This document shows, one piece after another, positions 1-9,600 of a stretch of 24,128 nt of DNA (position 1 is the stretch's first letter; each line of letters opens with the position of its first letter). The translations under genes were made by a program, and so were the position numbers. The notes under the pieces were generated by a model. That model was not told the DNA's origin. It searched no databases and saw only the letters and a program-made list of their open reading frames with translations. The stretch is from positions 1 to 24,128 of IMG/VR virus record IMGVR_UViG_3300007351_000186, one strand, 5' to 3'. The DNA comes from a virus.

Positions 1-20
1 GACGTGTGCTCTTCCGATCT
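1..20 (+). other. Illumina adapter remnant
   Basis: The first 20 bases, GACGTGTGCTCTTCCGATCT, are identical to the 3' end of the Illumina TruSeq read-2/index adapter. This is library sequence, not biology. It shows that the left end derives from an untrimmed read, which makes the adjoining bases suspect. Confidence 0.97.
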
Positions 21-22
21 CC

Positions 23-262
23 TTGAATTTGACCTATGCCCCCGAGAACCGTACGACAGAAATCAACTATGCATACTTCTTTGTCTCGGTTCGTCTCGGT
101 AATGAGCTTGCAGGCTTAGAGCCCGAATTACCAATTCACCAGGATTACCTGGCAGCAACCTTTGACAGTTCCAGCAACCATATTGTGGCCGTCCATTTTG
201 CGCCGCCGGGATGTTTCCGTGTGCTGCACCCTGTTTATGATCGTGATCTGCCCCTTGCGCCC
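23..262 (+). CDS. Partial foreign coding fragment (probable chimera)
   Basis: The plus-strand frame from base 23 to about 262 reads as a plausible protein fragment of about 80 residues, including the stretches YAYFFVSVRLGNELAG, LPIHQDYLAATFDSS and APPGCFRVLHPVYDRD. It lies on the strand opposite to every phage gene, and its GC content by hand count is about 50%, against about 75% at 301-360. Further right the same frame turns Arg-rich, typical of antisense to a GC-rich gene, so the true fragment probably ends near 245-265. It is cut by the adapter on the left and has no real start. I do not recognise the family. It most likely comes from another organism joined to the phage during library preparation or assembly; a real host-phage junction is less likely because there is no integrase or attachment-site signal. 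Confidence 0.4.
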
Positions 263-619
263 GAGCAACGTGTCGATCACGTCGATCGCCGTGTTGGTCA
301 CGCCGGTCGCAAAGCTCGACACGCTGCCAACCAAGCCCTCGGCCGCCGCCTCCGTCGCGCCGAGCGAGTAGCTGGCAATGCGCCCGCCGATCCCGGACGT
401 GGCGATGTTCTCGACAGCGTTCGCGTGATCGACGCGCTTGCGGAACTCGCGCATCACCTCCGGTGGAAGCGAGCTGCGTGACCTTGACTCGCGGAGATCC
501 TGTCGCGCGCGCGTGAACGCAGCCTTGACCGGATCCTCCGGTCCCTGCGTCAGCAGGTCACGCTGCGGATCCTGCGGCCGCGGCGTGGTCAGGCGCGGCG
601 GATCGGAGCCAGCGCCCAC
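128..619 (-). CDS. Possible ejection-type protein, 3' end replaced by foreign DNA
   Basis: This is the last gene of the operon, with a GTG start 4 bases after the preceding stop. Residues 1-70 are polar and charged. Residues 72-118 are rich in Gly, Ala and Ser with amphipathic character (GIGGRIASYSLGATEAAAEG), as in proteins that insert into membranes during podoviral DNA ejection. The preceding two genes have similar character, which supports a shared role. The phage-like part seems to end around residue 120-124 (LLGRKGQ). The remaining 40 residues are encoded by low-GC DNA with a competing plus-strand reading frame, so the stop at 128-130 is probably not the native one and the real C-terminus is missing or unknown. 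The function is inferred from position and composition only. Confidence 0.6.
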   Translation of the reverse strand: MGAGSDPPRLTTPRPQDPQRDLLTQGPEDPVKAAFTRARQDLRESRSRSSLPPEVMREFRKRVDHANAVENIATSGIGGRIASYSLGATEAAAEGLVGSVSSFATGVTNTAIDVIDTLLGRKGQITIINRVQHTETSRRRKMDGHNMVAGTVKGCCQVILVNW

Positions 620-622
620 GGG

Positions 623-1624
623 TTACTTGCCTCCCGCCGACTGCGCGAACAGATACTCCAGGAACACGTTGATGAGGATGTCCATGTCGCGCTTCGTTGT
701 CACGTCGCGAGCATCGGCCGCCTCGATGATCTGCGCCAACGCCTCGGAGTAGATGTCGTCCTCGCCACGCATCGGCTGCGACGAACGCCACTTGTTGACG
801 AGATCCTGCTTGCCGCGCAGTGCGGAGCTAAGAGACTGCTCGGCGATGGCGCGCAGGGCTTGCGGGTTGTCGGTGGGAAGGAGATCGGTTTGCGAGGGTG
901 GGGTAAGCGAGGATTGCTGGGCTTGTGCAGACGGCGGCTGCTGTCCGGTTGGCGCAGCGGAAGCGGGAGCCTGCTCGACCGCGCGACGAACGGCGTTGAG
1001 ATCGCCCGACACGATCGCTCGACGCAGCCGATCCTTCGCTTCCCGATCATTCCAAAACGGATCACCGAGCATGCTCGACGCCGCACGCAGAATGTCGTCA
1101 CCAAGGTCCGGCTGTCGCGCATACCGCCCCTGGTAGAAGGCCGCCGACTTCGGATCCAAGTCCTCCAGCACAGGCTTCCCGTCGGACACCCTCATGCGCT
1201 TACCGATCGTCATGTAATACTCGTTGATCTTGGCAAGCTGCTCCTCGACATCGAGATCCTTCCGCAGACTCTCCAACTCCTGCTTCTGCTTGCCGACCTC
1301 CAACTCCATCGCATCGTTCTGCAGGCGCGCAGAGCGAACCTGCTCTTTGTTCATCCCCAACATCGCCATCTCGTTCGCCATCTGGAGCCGCTGCTGCGCC
1401 TCCATCTTGCGAACCTCGTTCATCTGAATCTCGGCCTGCGCCGCACTCTGCTCGATCTGCGCGCGCTCGACATCGAGACTCATGCGATGCTGCCGGTAGA
1501 GTTCGTCGGCCCGTGCCTGACGGAAGTTCTCGGCCGCGCCGGCAATCCCCTCGCGCTCCGACTCGACCTGCGACAGCTCGTAGGGTTGAACTAGCTGCTG
1601 CGACCGAAACAGGTTGTCGGCCAC
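623..1624 (-). CDS. Coiled-coil putative internal virion protein
   Basis: A 333-residue protein with a GTG start directly after the TAG of the preceding gene (TAGGTG), so it is probably translated by coupling; no good Shine-Dalgarno sequence is visible. Residues 20-155 are a long, heptad-like, Glu/Gln/Arg/Met-rich helix, strongly predicted to be a coiled coil. A helical region follows, then a Ser/Pro/Gln-rich linker (about 220-250) and a helical C-terminus ending in EYLFAQSAGGK. There is no signal peptide or membrane segment. Its place downstream of the tail genes, between two Gly/Ala-rich proteins, matches the site of podoviral ejection proteins (compare P22 gp7/gp20/gp16 or T7 gp14/gp15/gp16), which form a channel across the host envelope. 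That role is an inference; no catalytic motif such as a lytic transglycosylase was seen. Confidence 0.7.
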   Translation of the reverse strand: MADNLFRSQQLVQPYELSQVESEREGIAGAAENFRQARADELYRQHRMSLDVERAQIEQSAAQAEIQMNEVRKMEAQQRLQMANEMAMLGMNKEQVRSARLQNDAMELEVGKQKQELESLRKDLDVEEQLAKINEYYMTIGKRMRVSDGKPVLEDLDPKSAAFYQGRYARQPDLGDDILRAASSMLGDPFWNDREAKDRLRRAIVSGDLNAVRRAVEQAPASAAPTGQQPPSAQAQQSSLTPPSQTDLLPTDNPQALRAIAEQSLSSALRGKQDLVNKWRSSQPMRGEDDIYSEALAQIIEAADARDVTTKRDMDILINVFLEYLFAQSAGGK

Positions 1625-2713
1625 CTACGCCACCATGGCCGCGATCGACGCGGTGATCTGGTCCAACGAAGCGACCACACCGTCCCAATAGGGATCGAAC
1701 GCGAACTCGGAGCGGTAGACCTCTTGGAAGATTTCCTGCGACATGGCCTGCTGCATCGCCATGCCCGCGCCGGCACCGGCGCCAGCGCCACCGGGGCCAC
1801 CAGCGCCACCACCACCAGGAGGCCCGCCCTGCGGACCCTGTGGCCCACCGGGACGTTGCCCTTGCCCCTGCCCTTGCCCGGGTCCCTGACCCTGCTGGCC
1901 GGGCGCACCGAACCCTCCACCACCCGGGGGAAGGAAACCGCCACCACCCGGGGGTTGCTGCTGCGGCCCTCGTTGCTGCTGCCCTCCACCCCCCCGGGGT
2001 GGCTGCTGCTGCGGGCCGAGCGGGGGAGTCCCGGGCGGCGGCGCACCTGCCCCAGCACCGTCCCCGATGGACAGCGGTGGAGGCGGGATGTCCGGCCGAA
2101 CCTGCGCCTGCTGACCCGGCTTGTAGGCCGACTCAGGCGGCGGCGGCATGCCTAGCTGCTCATACCCTTCCTGCGTGTTCTGGTCGTAGGCGTCAGCATC
2201 AGCGGTGCCTGCCTGCGTCGCGGCCATGATCCCCGCGCCGAGCGCCGGGTTGATGAAGCTCGCCGCGATCCCGGCAACCGTTCCGATCGCGCGCAACTGG
2301 CTCGCCTTCCGCGCGGCCTTCTTCGCTTCGTGCGCCTTGTGCTCGCGGTATCGGAACAGGTAGTCCGGCGTCTCCTCCGTGCGCGAGGCGAGCAGCACAT
2401 CGGACATCCGCGAGTGGATGCCGGACGCTGCGGCTGCCGCGCCACCCGGCCGGTAGCTCTCCATGAACCCGAGCGCGTTGCGCTGCGCGCCGAAAGCATC
2501 GTCCTCCAGCCGGCGGTTCCGACGGATGCGGGCCAAATCCGCCGCGAACTGCACATGCGGCCCGAGTTCGTGATCGGGCATCAGCGCATCGGGATTGCGC
2601 GGAAGCCCGTATCTGTCCACCCCGCCCCAAGCGCCCATGCGACGACGAACCTCGGGGTCCCACTTGTCGCTGACGCTCATCTGGTAGCGGGGGTCGTAGA
2701 TTTCGCCGACCAT
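1625..2713 (-). CDS. Putative ejection protein with Gly/Pro/Gln-rich insert
   Basis: A 362-residue protein in three parts. Residues 1-140 are charged and helical. Residues 142-167 are a Gly/Ala-rich hydrophobic helix (IGTVAGIAASFINPALGAGI) of the kind seen in membrane-inserting ejection proteins of short-tailed phages. Residues 189-317 are an extreme low-complexity stretch of Pro, Gly and Gln. The last 45 residues return to an ordinary helical sequence. The ATG start has a GAGGA about 11 bases upstream and lies 13 bases after the preceding stop. The next gene starts directly at this gene's stop. Neighbours and the hydrophobic helix suggest an internal virion protein delivered with the DNA. 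A structural tail-tip role cannot be excluded. Confidence 0.7.
   Translation of the reverse strand: MVGEIYDPRYQMSVSDKWDPEVRRRMGAWGGVDRYGLPRNPDALMPDHELGPHVQFAADLARIRRNRRLEDDAFGAQRNALGFMESYRPGGAAAAASGIHSRMSDVLLASRTEETPDYLFRYREHKAHEAKKAARKASQLRAIGTVAGIAASFINPALGAGIMAATQAGTADADAYDQNTQEGYEQLGMPPPPESAYKPGQQAQVRPDIPPPPLSIGDGAGAGAPPPGTPPLGPQQQPPRGGGGQQQRGPQQQPPGGGGFLPPGGGGFGAPGQQGQGPGQGQGQGQRPGGPQGPQGGPPGGGGAGGPGGAGAGAGAGMAMQQAMSQEIFQEVYRSEFAFDPYWDGVVASLDQITASIAAMVA
1763..2149 (-). repeat. Collagen-like low-complexity coding segment
   Basis: This segment encodes residues 189-317 of the 362-aa protein. It starts with proline runs (PPPP, PPPPL), continues with alternating QQQPP/GGGG blocks, then a GQGQGQGQ tract and finally GGPGGAGAGAGAG. 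It resembles collagen-like or elastin-like spacers but lacks strict Gly-X-Y periodicity. The DNA is internally repetitive, for example repeated blocks with CCACCACCCGGGGG, and so is prone to slippage and misassembly. Confidence 0.9.
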
Positions 2714-2726
2714 CGGTTAGCGATCC

Positions 2727-5700
2727 TCAGAGGCCGAGCCTCGCGGTGTGGAAGCCACCATCCGCAGCGGTGGCGACAAACGCATACGGCCATGCAAGCG
2801 TGACGACGTGCCGGCGCATCTTCTTGATGAGTTCGCGCTTAGCGACCGCTCCGACCGCGTAGCTGTGCAACTGGTTCTCGGCGCTCCCCATCATCAGGTG
2901 AGAGATCGCTTCGATCGTCCCAGCCTTGATGACCGACCCACCCGCGCGCCGCACCACAGCCGCCGCGTAGGAGTAGGACGGCGCATCACCCGTGTTTCCG
3001 AGCCGCGCCAAGTCCTCGTCGCCGAACATCTCGATCGTTGTGATCTCCGGCGGGATCAGGTCGTAGGGATAGGAGTTCGCGCCATGCACGGCGGACAACC
3101 CATCTTCGACCTTCTGCCTCGCGCCCACTTCATTCGGTAGGGTGGACCCAGGAGCCGGCGCGAGCTGCGCGTAGAGGCAGAGCGCAGCGGTCGGCAACGC
3201 GGCCGACTTGACGAACGCCACGCCGGTCACACGCCCGCACATCTCCATGGTCGCCGTCCCCGTCGCGGCGGCGCTGGCAATCCTCTGGTTGATGTCCAGC
3301 GGACGCTCCAGGATCAGGAACGAGTTGGCCCCGTTGCTCTCGCAGAGGAACCGGCCCCGGATGCTGTAGTTGTCCGACTTGACATCGAGGATCGCGTGGA
3401 AGCGACGCGGATCCGACCCTGGGAAGAAGTAGTGATCGTCGGACACGATGACAAGCGGGTAACGCTTCGTGCCGCTCGTGCCCTCGCCGACCATGATTAC
3501 CGCGCGTTCGTGCGTGCCGGCGCTCTCGAAAGCCGACGGCAACGCTGCGTCTTCGAGACTTCCATCGGCCGCGACCACGCGCGTCCGCTCCAGCTCGAAC
3601 TCCGTCGTGTGCGCCTTCTCGAAAGACGTGATCTGCGTCGCGCCGCCAGCCAGCCAGAACCAGTCCACTTGCAACGTCGAGAGATCGCCGCCGGCCGAAT
3701 CCTCCGGCATGACGATCTCGATGTGCGTCGCGTCGATGAGCCTCGCCCAATAGTTGCGATCGTCGAGTTCGGCGACACCGGAGCCGGACAGATGGGCTTG
3801 GTAGACGTAGCGCCCCAGGTCCCACCCGTCGATTCCGGGCGCGACACCAAGCTCCATCGCCGCCGGGGCCGGGGCCGTCAGCTCGATCGAGACTTTCTGC
3901 CCCTTGCTGCATGCGGCCAGGGTTCCCGTTCCATCGTTCGGCGTAGCCGAGTGGATCCCGAGATCCAGGATCTCGTATTCGCTGCTCGTGACGAACGGGT
4001 AGTGGAACGTGGACGCCTCGGCGTTGGTCCCCTTTGACGCCTGCGGCACACGGAACAACGCCACCCGGTCATAGAGCTGGTTCGCCGCATCGACCGCGCT
4101 GTTGTAGATCGCCGCCGAGATCCCGCGCACATTGACGATCGGCGCGTAGAACTTGAACTCACCATCCGGCGCGATCAGCAGGTCGTTCGAGATGTGCAGC
4201 TTGCTCACGAACCGGATCGACTCGGCTCGTGCGGTGTGCAGATTCGGGTAGTCGTTGCAATGGATCTCCTGGTCGAACCGCAGTCCTAGGTAGAGCGCCG
4301 GCTTCCCGCGCTTCGCAGCAGTCGGGCTGACGAGATTGGCTCCCGCACTGAACGAGTTGGAGAACAGGGATCCAGTCGAGTCCCGCTCCACGGGGATCGA
4401 CGAGATGTTGAAGATCGGCGAGTAGTGCCCGAACGTCTCGGACGGATCGGCCTGGAAGATGCTTTCGGCGAACGACGTGCAGAGTCCGCCCGGGACCTCC
4501 TCGTGCTGGAACAGCGTCAGCGCATGCGCCGCGTTGTCCTGCCCGGCCAGAACCGTTCGCGCCTGACTGATCGCGCCGCCACCCTGCATCGCGCGGACAC
4601 GCTGGGTGCGGTGGATGATGGCTTGGACAGTCAGCCCACCGCTGACCGTCCCGGCCGACGTAACGGGGATCGTGAACGCTGTGGTGGACGTGGCTGTGGC
4701 AATGTGCCGACCCAGGATCGTCGGATCCATCGACGTGCCATCAGCCTTCTGCTGTGACCCGACCAGCTCAACCCAAAACCGCTGCCCGGTGGCATAGCCG
4801 TGGATCGTGCCCAGCGCAACCGTTGTCGTTCCGACACCTCCAGTGATTGATGTTGGACCGACATACTTCCACGGGACCGAGATGTCGGCCACCAGCATGA
4901 GCTGAATGCCGCGTGTCAATCCGCCGCCCCGGGACAACAGCTCCGTCAGCCCCCAGCGGTTGATGCTCGTGCCCAGGTCGCCGTTGCGCGGCGCGTGCAT
5001 CTGGAGCGAGTCGATGTATCCACCGTTGCGGACATCGAACCCGAGCCGGTAGTAGGTCACGCAGTAGCCGGTCGTCGCACCGTCGTCCGCGAAGTTCGTC
5101 TCCTGCCGGTAGGCTGAGCACCGGCCGATGAAATCGCGGTAGTAGACGTGCGACCGCAGGCCACGCGGCATGATCTTGCCAGCGATCCCGGCTCCGGTCA
5201 GCGTGCCGAGCGACGCGAGATCGAGCTGCATCCGTCCGGTCAGCTTGGCCGTGCCGGCCGCGCCGCCAACCACGGTCACGTTGATCGAGTTGCGGACCAG
5301 GAACGTCGTCGTCGATAGCGCGTAGGCCATCGAATAGGTGCCCTGCCCACCAGCGGCCAGGATGTCGCCGGAGACTGGCGTGTTGAGATTCCGTTCCGAC
5401 CCGATGTAGTCGGCGTCGATCGGCGGCGTCGAGTCAGTGCCTCGGATGATGACGGGGAACGCATCGCCCAGGTCGTAGCCGTGCGGCGTCGCCGTCGTGA
5501 CCACCTGCGACTTGTTCCCGGTCGCAATGCTCGCGATCGCAACGGTGTGCGCCGCGACGTGCTTCGACATCCACGACCCGTCGATCGTGCGCGCACCGAC
5601 CAAGGCATCGCACCCCTCGACCTCGACCTCGGAGATCAGTTCGCGATCGGTGAACTGCGGCAACGCGCGACGCATCGAGAGCGTTGGCGTGGCACTGCCC

Positions 5701-6125
5701 GACGGGACTTGCAGGATGTTGTGGCGGTCGTAGGGAAGCTGAACGAGTCCGATCCGCTCCCCACCATTGATGTAAGCCGAGTGATCCCGCTTCGGCTGCT
5801 TCGTCTCGCGGTGATGCACGCGGAGCGTCCCGGTCGTTCCGGGGACCGTGATCGTCGCGCCGCCATCGAACGCCGCGAACAGTTGCACCTCGCGCCGGCC
5901 CGTGACCTTCACCTGCCAACCACCGTCGATCGCCGGGGTCGAGTTGGTCTGAATGATCGTGACACCCAAGTAGTCACCGATCGCGTAGGTGCTCGGCAAA
6001 TCCGCGTCCAACCGGATCGTTGCCACACCGCCAACGTCCAGGATCTCATCGACCCCAAACGTCTCTTGAAGCTCCCGACCGAGCAGGTCGCCGAGCATCC
6101 GCTTGTAGTTGGCAGTTGCGAGCAT
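2727..6125 (-). CDS. Large tail protein with three related beta modules
   Basis: A 1132-residue protein, ATG start with a GGAG Shine-Dalgarno 7 bases upstream, one base after the previous stop (TAGATG). It contains three diverged copies of a small beta module with a recurring pattern of HGY or AIGD, then a hydrophobic strand, a short loop, and a TTTF-type strand: about residues 34-95, 205-296 (TPHGYDLGDAFPVII, TTTFLVRN) and 434-502 (IHGYATGQRFWVEL, TTAFTIP). This resembles the E1 FCCH-like beta-barrel domains common in phage tail proteins. The remainder is beta-rich, without coiled coil or membrane segments. The gene lies between nozzle-like and ejection-like genes, so a peripheral tail or receptor-contacting role is likely. 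I could not identify a catalytic domain. A central tail-hub role is an alternative. Confidence 0.75.
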   Translation of the reverse strand: MLATANYKRMLGDLLGRELQETFGVDEILDVGGVATIRLDADLPSTYAIGDYLGVTIIQTNSTPAIDGGWQVKVTGRREVQLFAAFDGGATITVPGTTGTLRVHHRETKQPKRDHSAYINGGERIGLVQLPYDRHNILQVPSGSATPTLSMRRALPQFTDRELISEVEVEGCDALVGARTIDGSWMSKHVAAHTVAIASIATGNKSQVVTTATPHGYDLGDAFPVIIRGTDSTPPIDADYIGSERNLNTPVSGDILAAGGQGTYSMAYALSTTTFLVRNSINVTVVGGAAGTAKLTGRMQLDLASLGTLTGAGIAGKIMPRGLRSHVYYRDFIGRCSAYRQETNFADDGATTGYCVTYYRLGFDVRNGGYIDSLQMHAPRNGDLGTSINRWGLTELLSRGGGLTRGIQLMLVADISVPWKYVGPTSITGGVGTTTVALGTIHGYATGQRFWVELVGSQQKADGTSMDPTILGRHIATATSTTAFTIPVTSAGTVSGGLTVQAIIHRTQRVRAMQGGGAISQARTVLAGQDNAAHALTLFQHEEVPGGLCTSFAESIFQADPSETFGHYSPIFNISSIPVERDSTGSLFSNSFSAGANLVSPTAAKRGKPALYLGLRFDQEIHCNDYPNLHTARAESIRFVSKLHISNDLLIAPDGEFKFYAPIVNVRGISAAIYNSAVDAANQLYDRVALFRVPQASKGTNAEASTFHYPFVTSSEYEILDLGIHSATPNDGTGTLAACSKGQKVSIELTAPAPAAMELGVAPGIDGWDLGRYVYQAHLSGSGVAELDDRNYWARLIDATHIEIVMPEDSAGGDLSTLQVDWFWLAGGATQITSFEKAHTTEFELERTRVVAADGSLEDAALPSAFESAGTHERAVIMVGEGTSGTKRYPLVIVSDDHYFFPGSDPRRFHAILDVKSDNYSIRGRFLCESNGANSFLILERPLDINQRIASAAATGTATMEMCGRVTGVAFVKSAALPTAALCLYAQLAPAPGSTLPNEVGARQKVEDGLSAVHGANSYPYDLIPPEITTIEMFGDEDLARLGNTGDAPSYSYAAAVVRRAGGSVIKAGTIEAISHLMMGSAENQLHSYAVGAVAKRELIKKMRRHVVTLAWPYAFVATAADGGFHTARLGL

Positions 6126-6653
6126 CTATCGACTCCGGGCAGTCTCGAAGAAGGCGAACCGTTCCTTGGCTTTCTCGATCAGATCGTCGGTCGGAATCTG
6201 GATCGAGACTTCGTGCATCAGCGTTACGGCAAGAGAGTCTACGGAATCCCACACCCGCTCTCCAGCGGGAGCCCCCTCCAGGTCGGCAACGACCCGCAAG
6301 GTCATCGGGATTCGGTAGCCGGACGGGGCGGTCAGGAACTCGGCTTGGTGGATCGTCCGCCGGGGCAACGACTTGACCCGCTCGATCGCGGCGATCACGA
6401 CCTCCTCGTCCCGTTGCGGGTAGGCAACGAGCTGGATCGTCAGAAAGCTCTTGTCGTCCTCGATGTTCGACTGCTCATCGTTGTCCGACGCATGGGAGAA
6501 GAACACATCCTTGAGGGGCGCGTCGATCGACACACCGATCGGGTCCTCGATGACGACGGATGCCTTGGTTTCGACCCCGATCAGGGCATTGATCCGGTCG
6601 GCGATCGACTGGACCAGGACAGTATTCGGCAGGGTCAGGCCGACCGGGATCAC
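6126..6653 (-). CDS. Tail-associated protein of unknown function
   Basis: A 175-residue protein with a GTG start overlapping the previous stop (GTGA). A GGGAG Shine-Dalgarno lies 7 bases upstream. The sequence is a mix of strands and helices with an acidic N-terminal half, and has no signal peptide, membrane segment or recognisable motif. Its size, its position after the nozzle-like gene, and a pattern of strands followed by a closing helix (DDLIEKAKERFAFFETARSR) are compatible with a tail completion or connector protein. That is a guess from context. The next gene begins on the base following its stop. Confidence 0.65.
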   Translation of the reverse strand: MIPVGLTLPNTVLVQSIADRINALIGVETKASVVIEDPIGVSIDAPLKDVFFSHASDNDEQSNIEDDKSFLTIQLVAYPQRDEEVVIAAIERVKSLPRRTIHQAEFLTAPSGYRIPMTLRVVADLEGAPAGERVWDSVDSLAVTLMHEVSIQIPTDDLIEKAKERFAFFETARSR

Positions 6654-9600
6654 TGCGGCGCTCCCGCGATCTCCAGGGTCAGGTTCTCAACGCGCATCTG
6701 GAGGGCCGAGTCGATCTCCAGGCAGAGCTGCAACCCCTTACCGGAGATCCGGTCGGCCTTGAATCGGTGGGTCTGGACCGAAACGGTCGGCACGTCCGGC
6801 AGCATCTCCCACCCCGGAACATCACCGTGCGTGTCGGATAGGGAGGCTTGGACCATCGTGCTGTCGCCTACCCCGTCCTCGGTCGGGATGTCGCTCTTGA
6901 CCGAACAGGAAGCGAAGATTGCGCGCTTCTCGGTAGGGATGGTCGTGTCGTCGCCGATCCCTGACGGGTTCTCTCCCTGCGTCGTGGACAGCAGCCCCCG
7001 CGAGTTGACCGTGTAGCGCATCGACAACGCATCGGCTCCCACGGGTTTCAGGTTGCGTGCCTCGCCGGTCGCGCGGGACAGATCGAGATAGTTCGTCTCG
7101 ATCTTCATGGGGATGCCACCGATCAACAGGCTGGTAGCTGGCCCCCACACGGCGGTTTGCTCCAGTTCCGCGAACCGATACCCGTCATCCGCCATTGCCT
7201 GCTTACGGAACGTGCAGGCCCCGCGCTGGATCAGCCGGCGACGCGGCTCGTCGATCAGCGCGTAGCGCATGTCGTCGTCCACGTAGTAGCCGTTGGCGAT
7301 GTTCGCCGGGTCGGCCCCGCGATTGGGATAGACGCCGGCCGGGAACTCGAAGGACGACGTGGGGCTCGTCACGGCTGCGTTGGCTTGGTGGTAGGACGGC
7401 TCGAAGTTGGAGTCGGCCGCCATGTCTTCGAGCACGTAGATCGACCCGTGCTCCGGCCCGAACCGCTCGTGTCCGCCGACATCGGAAGTCAGGTAGCGGT
7501 GGTGGCGCAGGATGCCCAGCCGCTCGATCCCGTCGTCGCACTCGACGGAGCCGGCCCATGACATCCAGACCCGGTGCCGCCACACAGACCACGTATTCGT
7601 GCGGTAGGACCACACGAGCACTTCGTCGCACGGGAAGCGCGACCGCTCCTGGTCGCTCGCAAGATCCCACGTCGTTCCACCACCCAACGGCGGCTCGACG
7701 CCTGACACCTCGGTCGTGAACCGGAACGGCTTGGTCAGGTCCGTGTAGAGGAAGAACAGGACAAGGTTGCGGTCCTTGTCATGCGTGGCGAAGGCGTGCC
7801 GCATCAGGCCGGCGCGGTCACGCTTGTAACGCGCGTTCTGCCCGATGAATCGGTTGCGGACCTTCTCGCCGATCCACGCAACCTCGCCACCCATCAGGGC
7901 GACCGGCCCACGGTCCGAGATCCACGCAGTTCCATCGTCGAACTCGACCATCGTGTTCGGAGCGATGCAGCCGAACTCGGTGGAGATGAGACGCGGCGTG
8001 GACCCGGCGAGCGACTGCCCGAACTCGATGGCGTAGGTGTTGGACCGCGTGCAGGCAACGAACCCATTGCGCGCCGATCCGATCGCCTCGACATCCTCGC
8101 TCTTGTCGATGTCTAGGTGGATCCGGTTCCCGGCTGGAGTCGTCGTCGGCTTGCCGACCTCGCTGTGCCAGAGCTGCCCGCGCGGCAACATCATCCACGC
8201 TTCCTGATCGCGCGTCTCGTCGAGCACGGACACGTTGGCGAACGTCGGCTGGCGCGCGCCGCGCATGCGGTAGCGCGCGTATGGGTAGCCATGCTGCTGC
8301 GTTCCGATCGCAAGGGATCCAGCTCCGATCCCGCCGAAGAACGTCCACCAGTAAGCGTTCGGCGCGAACGGATGCGAATGCGTCGTGTCGTCGCGCGAAG
8401 TCATCAGCTTGTCGAGACGGAAGATGCGCTCGACGAAATACTCCTCCTCCTCGGTGATGTTCACGATCGAGGACCGCTCGATGAACTTCGTGAACAGGAT
8501 GCTCTGTCCCGAGTAGGCCGGAGGGATGTAGCCGGCCGGCCAGAACCCGACGACGCGCGACGGGATGCCGAGCAGCGAAACGCCGGCCACTGGAATCAGG
8601 ACCGCCGTGTCGCGGTCCATGTTGCGGATGTAGATTTCGTTCGGCCGCAGGTTCTCGGATGTCGTCGAACGCGCGCTCCACAGCGCGGCCGAGATCCGTA
8701 GCCGTTGCAGCTCGCCGTGCTTCCCGGCATCGCCGAGCACGCCGCCGTAGAGCGTGAACCCGCGCACGGTCGCCACGGCCTTGCACCCCATCGGCATCTG
8801 CTCGATGGCCGGCGGCGGCTGATCTAAGTCGATCTCCGATGAGTCACCGCTGAACCCGTCAACGTGGATCACGGCCGAGTAGATCGGCGTGCGATCAGCG
8901 GAGTCGAACAGTTGGTATGGATCGTTCGGCGCAGCCGGGACCTCGGCCGTCGTCTGGAAGAACATCTTGGTCCCGTGGCGCGGCAGCCGCTTGGACCCGA
9001 CGAACCCAAAGATTTTCCCGTCTGTTGACGTGGCATAGACCATCGCCGTCGTCGCATGCGCCTCGGGCATCTGGTAGCCCGGGTAAACGATCGCCAGCGT
9101 GAACACGTGCCCGTTCACTGCCGGCGACACCTGCACCTTGACGATCTCCGACGGAAGGCTGATGTCGCCCGTTGCGTCGTCGCGGATCGCCACGACGAAC
9201 TGATACTCCCCCTCGGGGATGGTGTAGGTCTCGTCGGGGTCTGGCGTGTCCTGCTTGGCGAGCCACGCACCAGATTGGTAGGGAGGCACTGCGTTGTCCG
9301 CCGCCTCGAAGATTTGCGGCTTCGGCAACCCTGCGCTGCGCGGCGCGCAGTAGTAGGGAGTCAACGGGACATCGACACCCTCGATCTCCGATGTGTCGCG
9401 GGGCGGGATGACGAACGGAACCTGGAGCGCGCACCCGAAGCCGGGCGCTGCCATGACCACGCGGTCGCTCTGAATGTCCGGCACCGTGCGGAACGGCAAC
9501 GGCTTGGTCCGACGACGCGGCCGCGCCGGCACAAACGGGTCGATCGCAGAGAAGATCGTCGGCCCGTCATGCGCCAGCAGTCCGACGGGGTAGACGTTCA

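Noticed and set aside
21-262. Prophage attachment site or host junction at the left end
   Set aside because: No integrase, no repeat and an adapter 20 bases away; a chimeric join is more likely.
1763-2149. CRISPR-like or tandem-repeat array
   Set aside because: The repetition is in-frame, irregular and encodes Gly/Pro/Gln; there are no uniform repeats with unique spacers.
5481-7016. Long plus-strand ORF (about 511 codons) across the tail genes
   Set aside because: It spans the junctions of three convincing minus-strand genes and has shadow composition (Arg, Asp, His, Val), with no recognisable motif.
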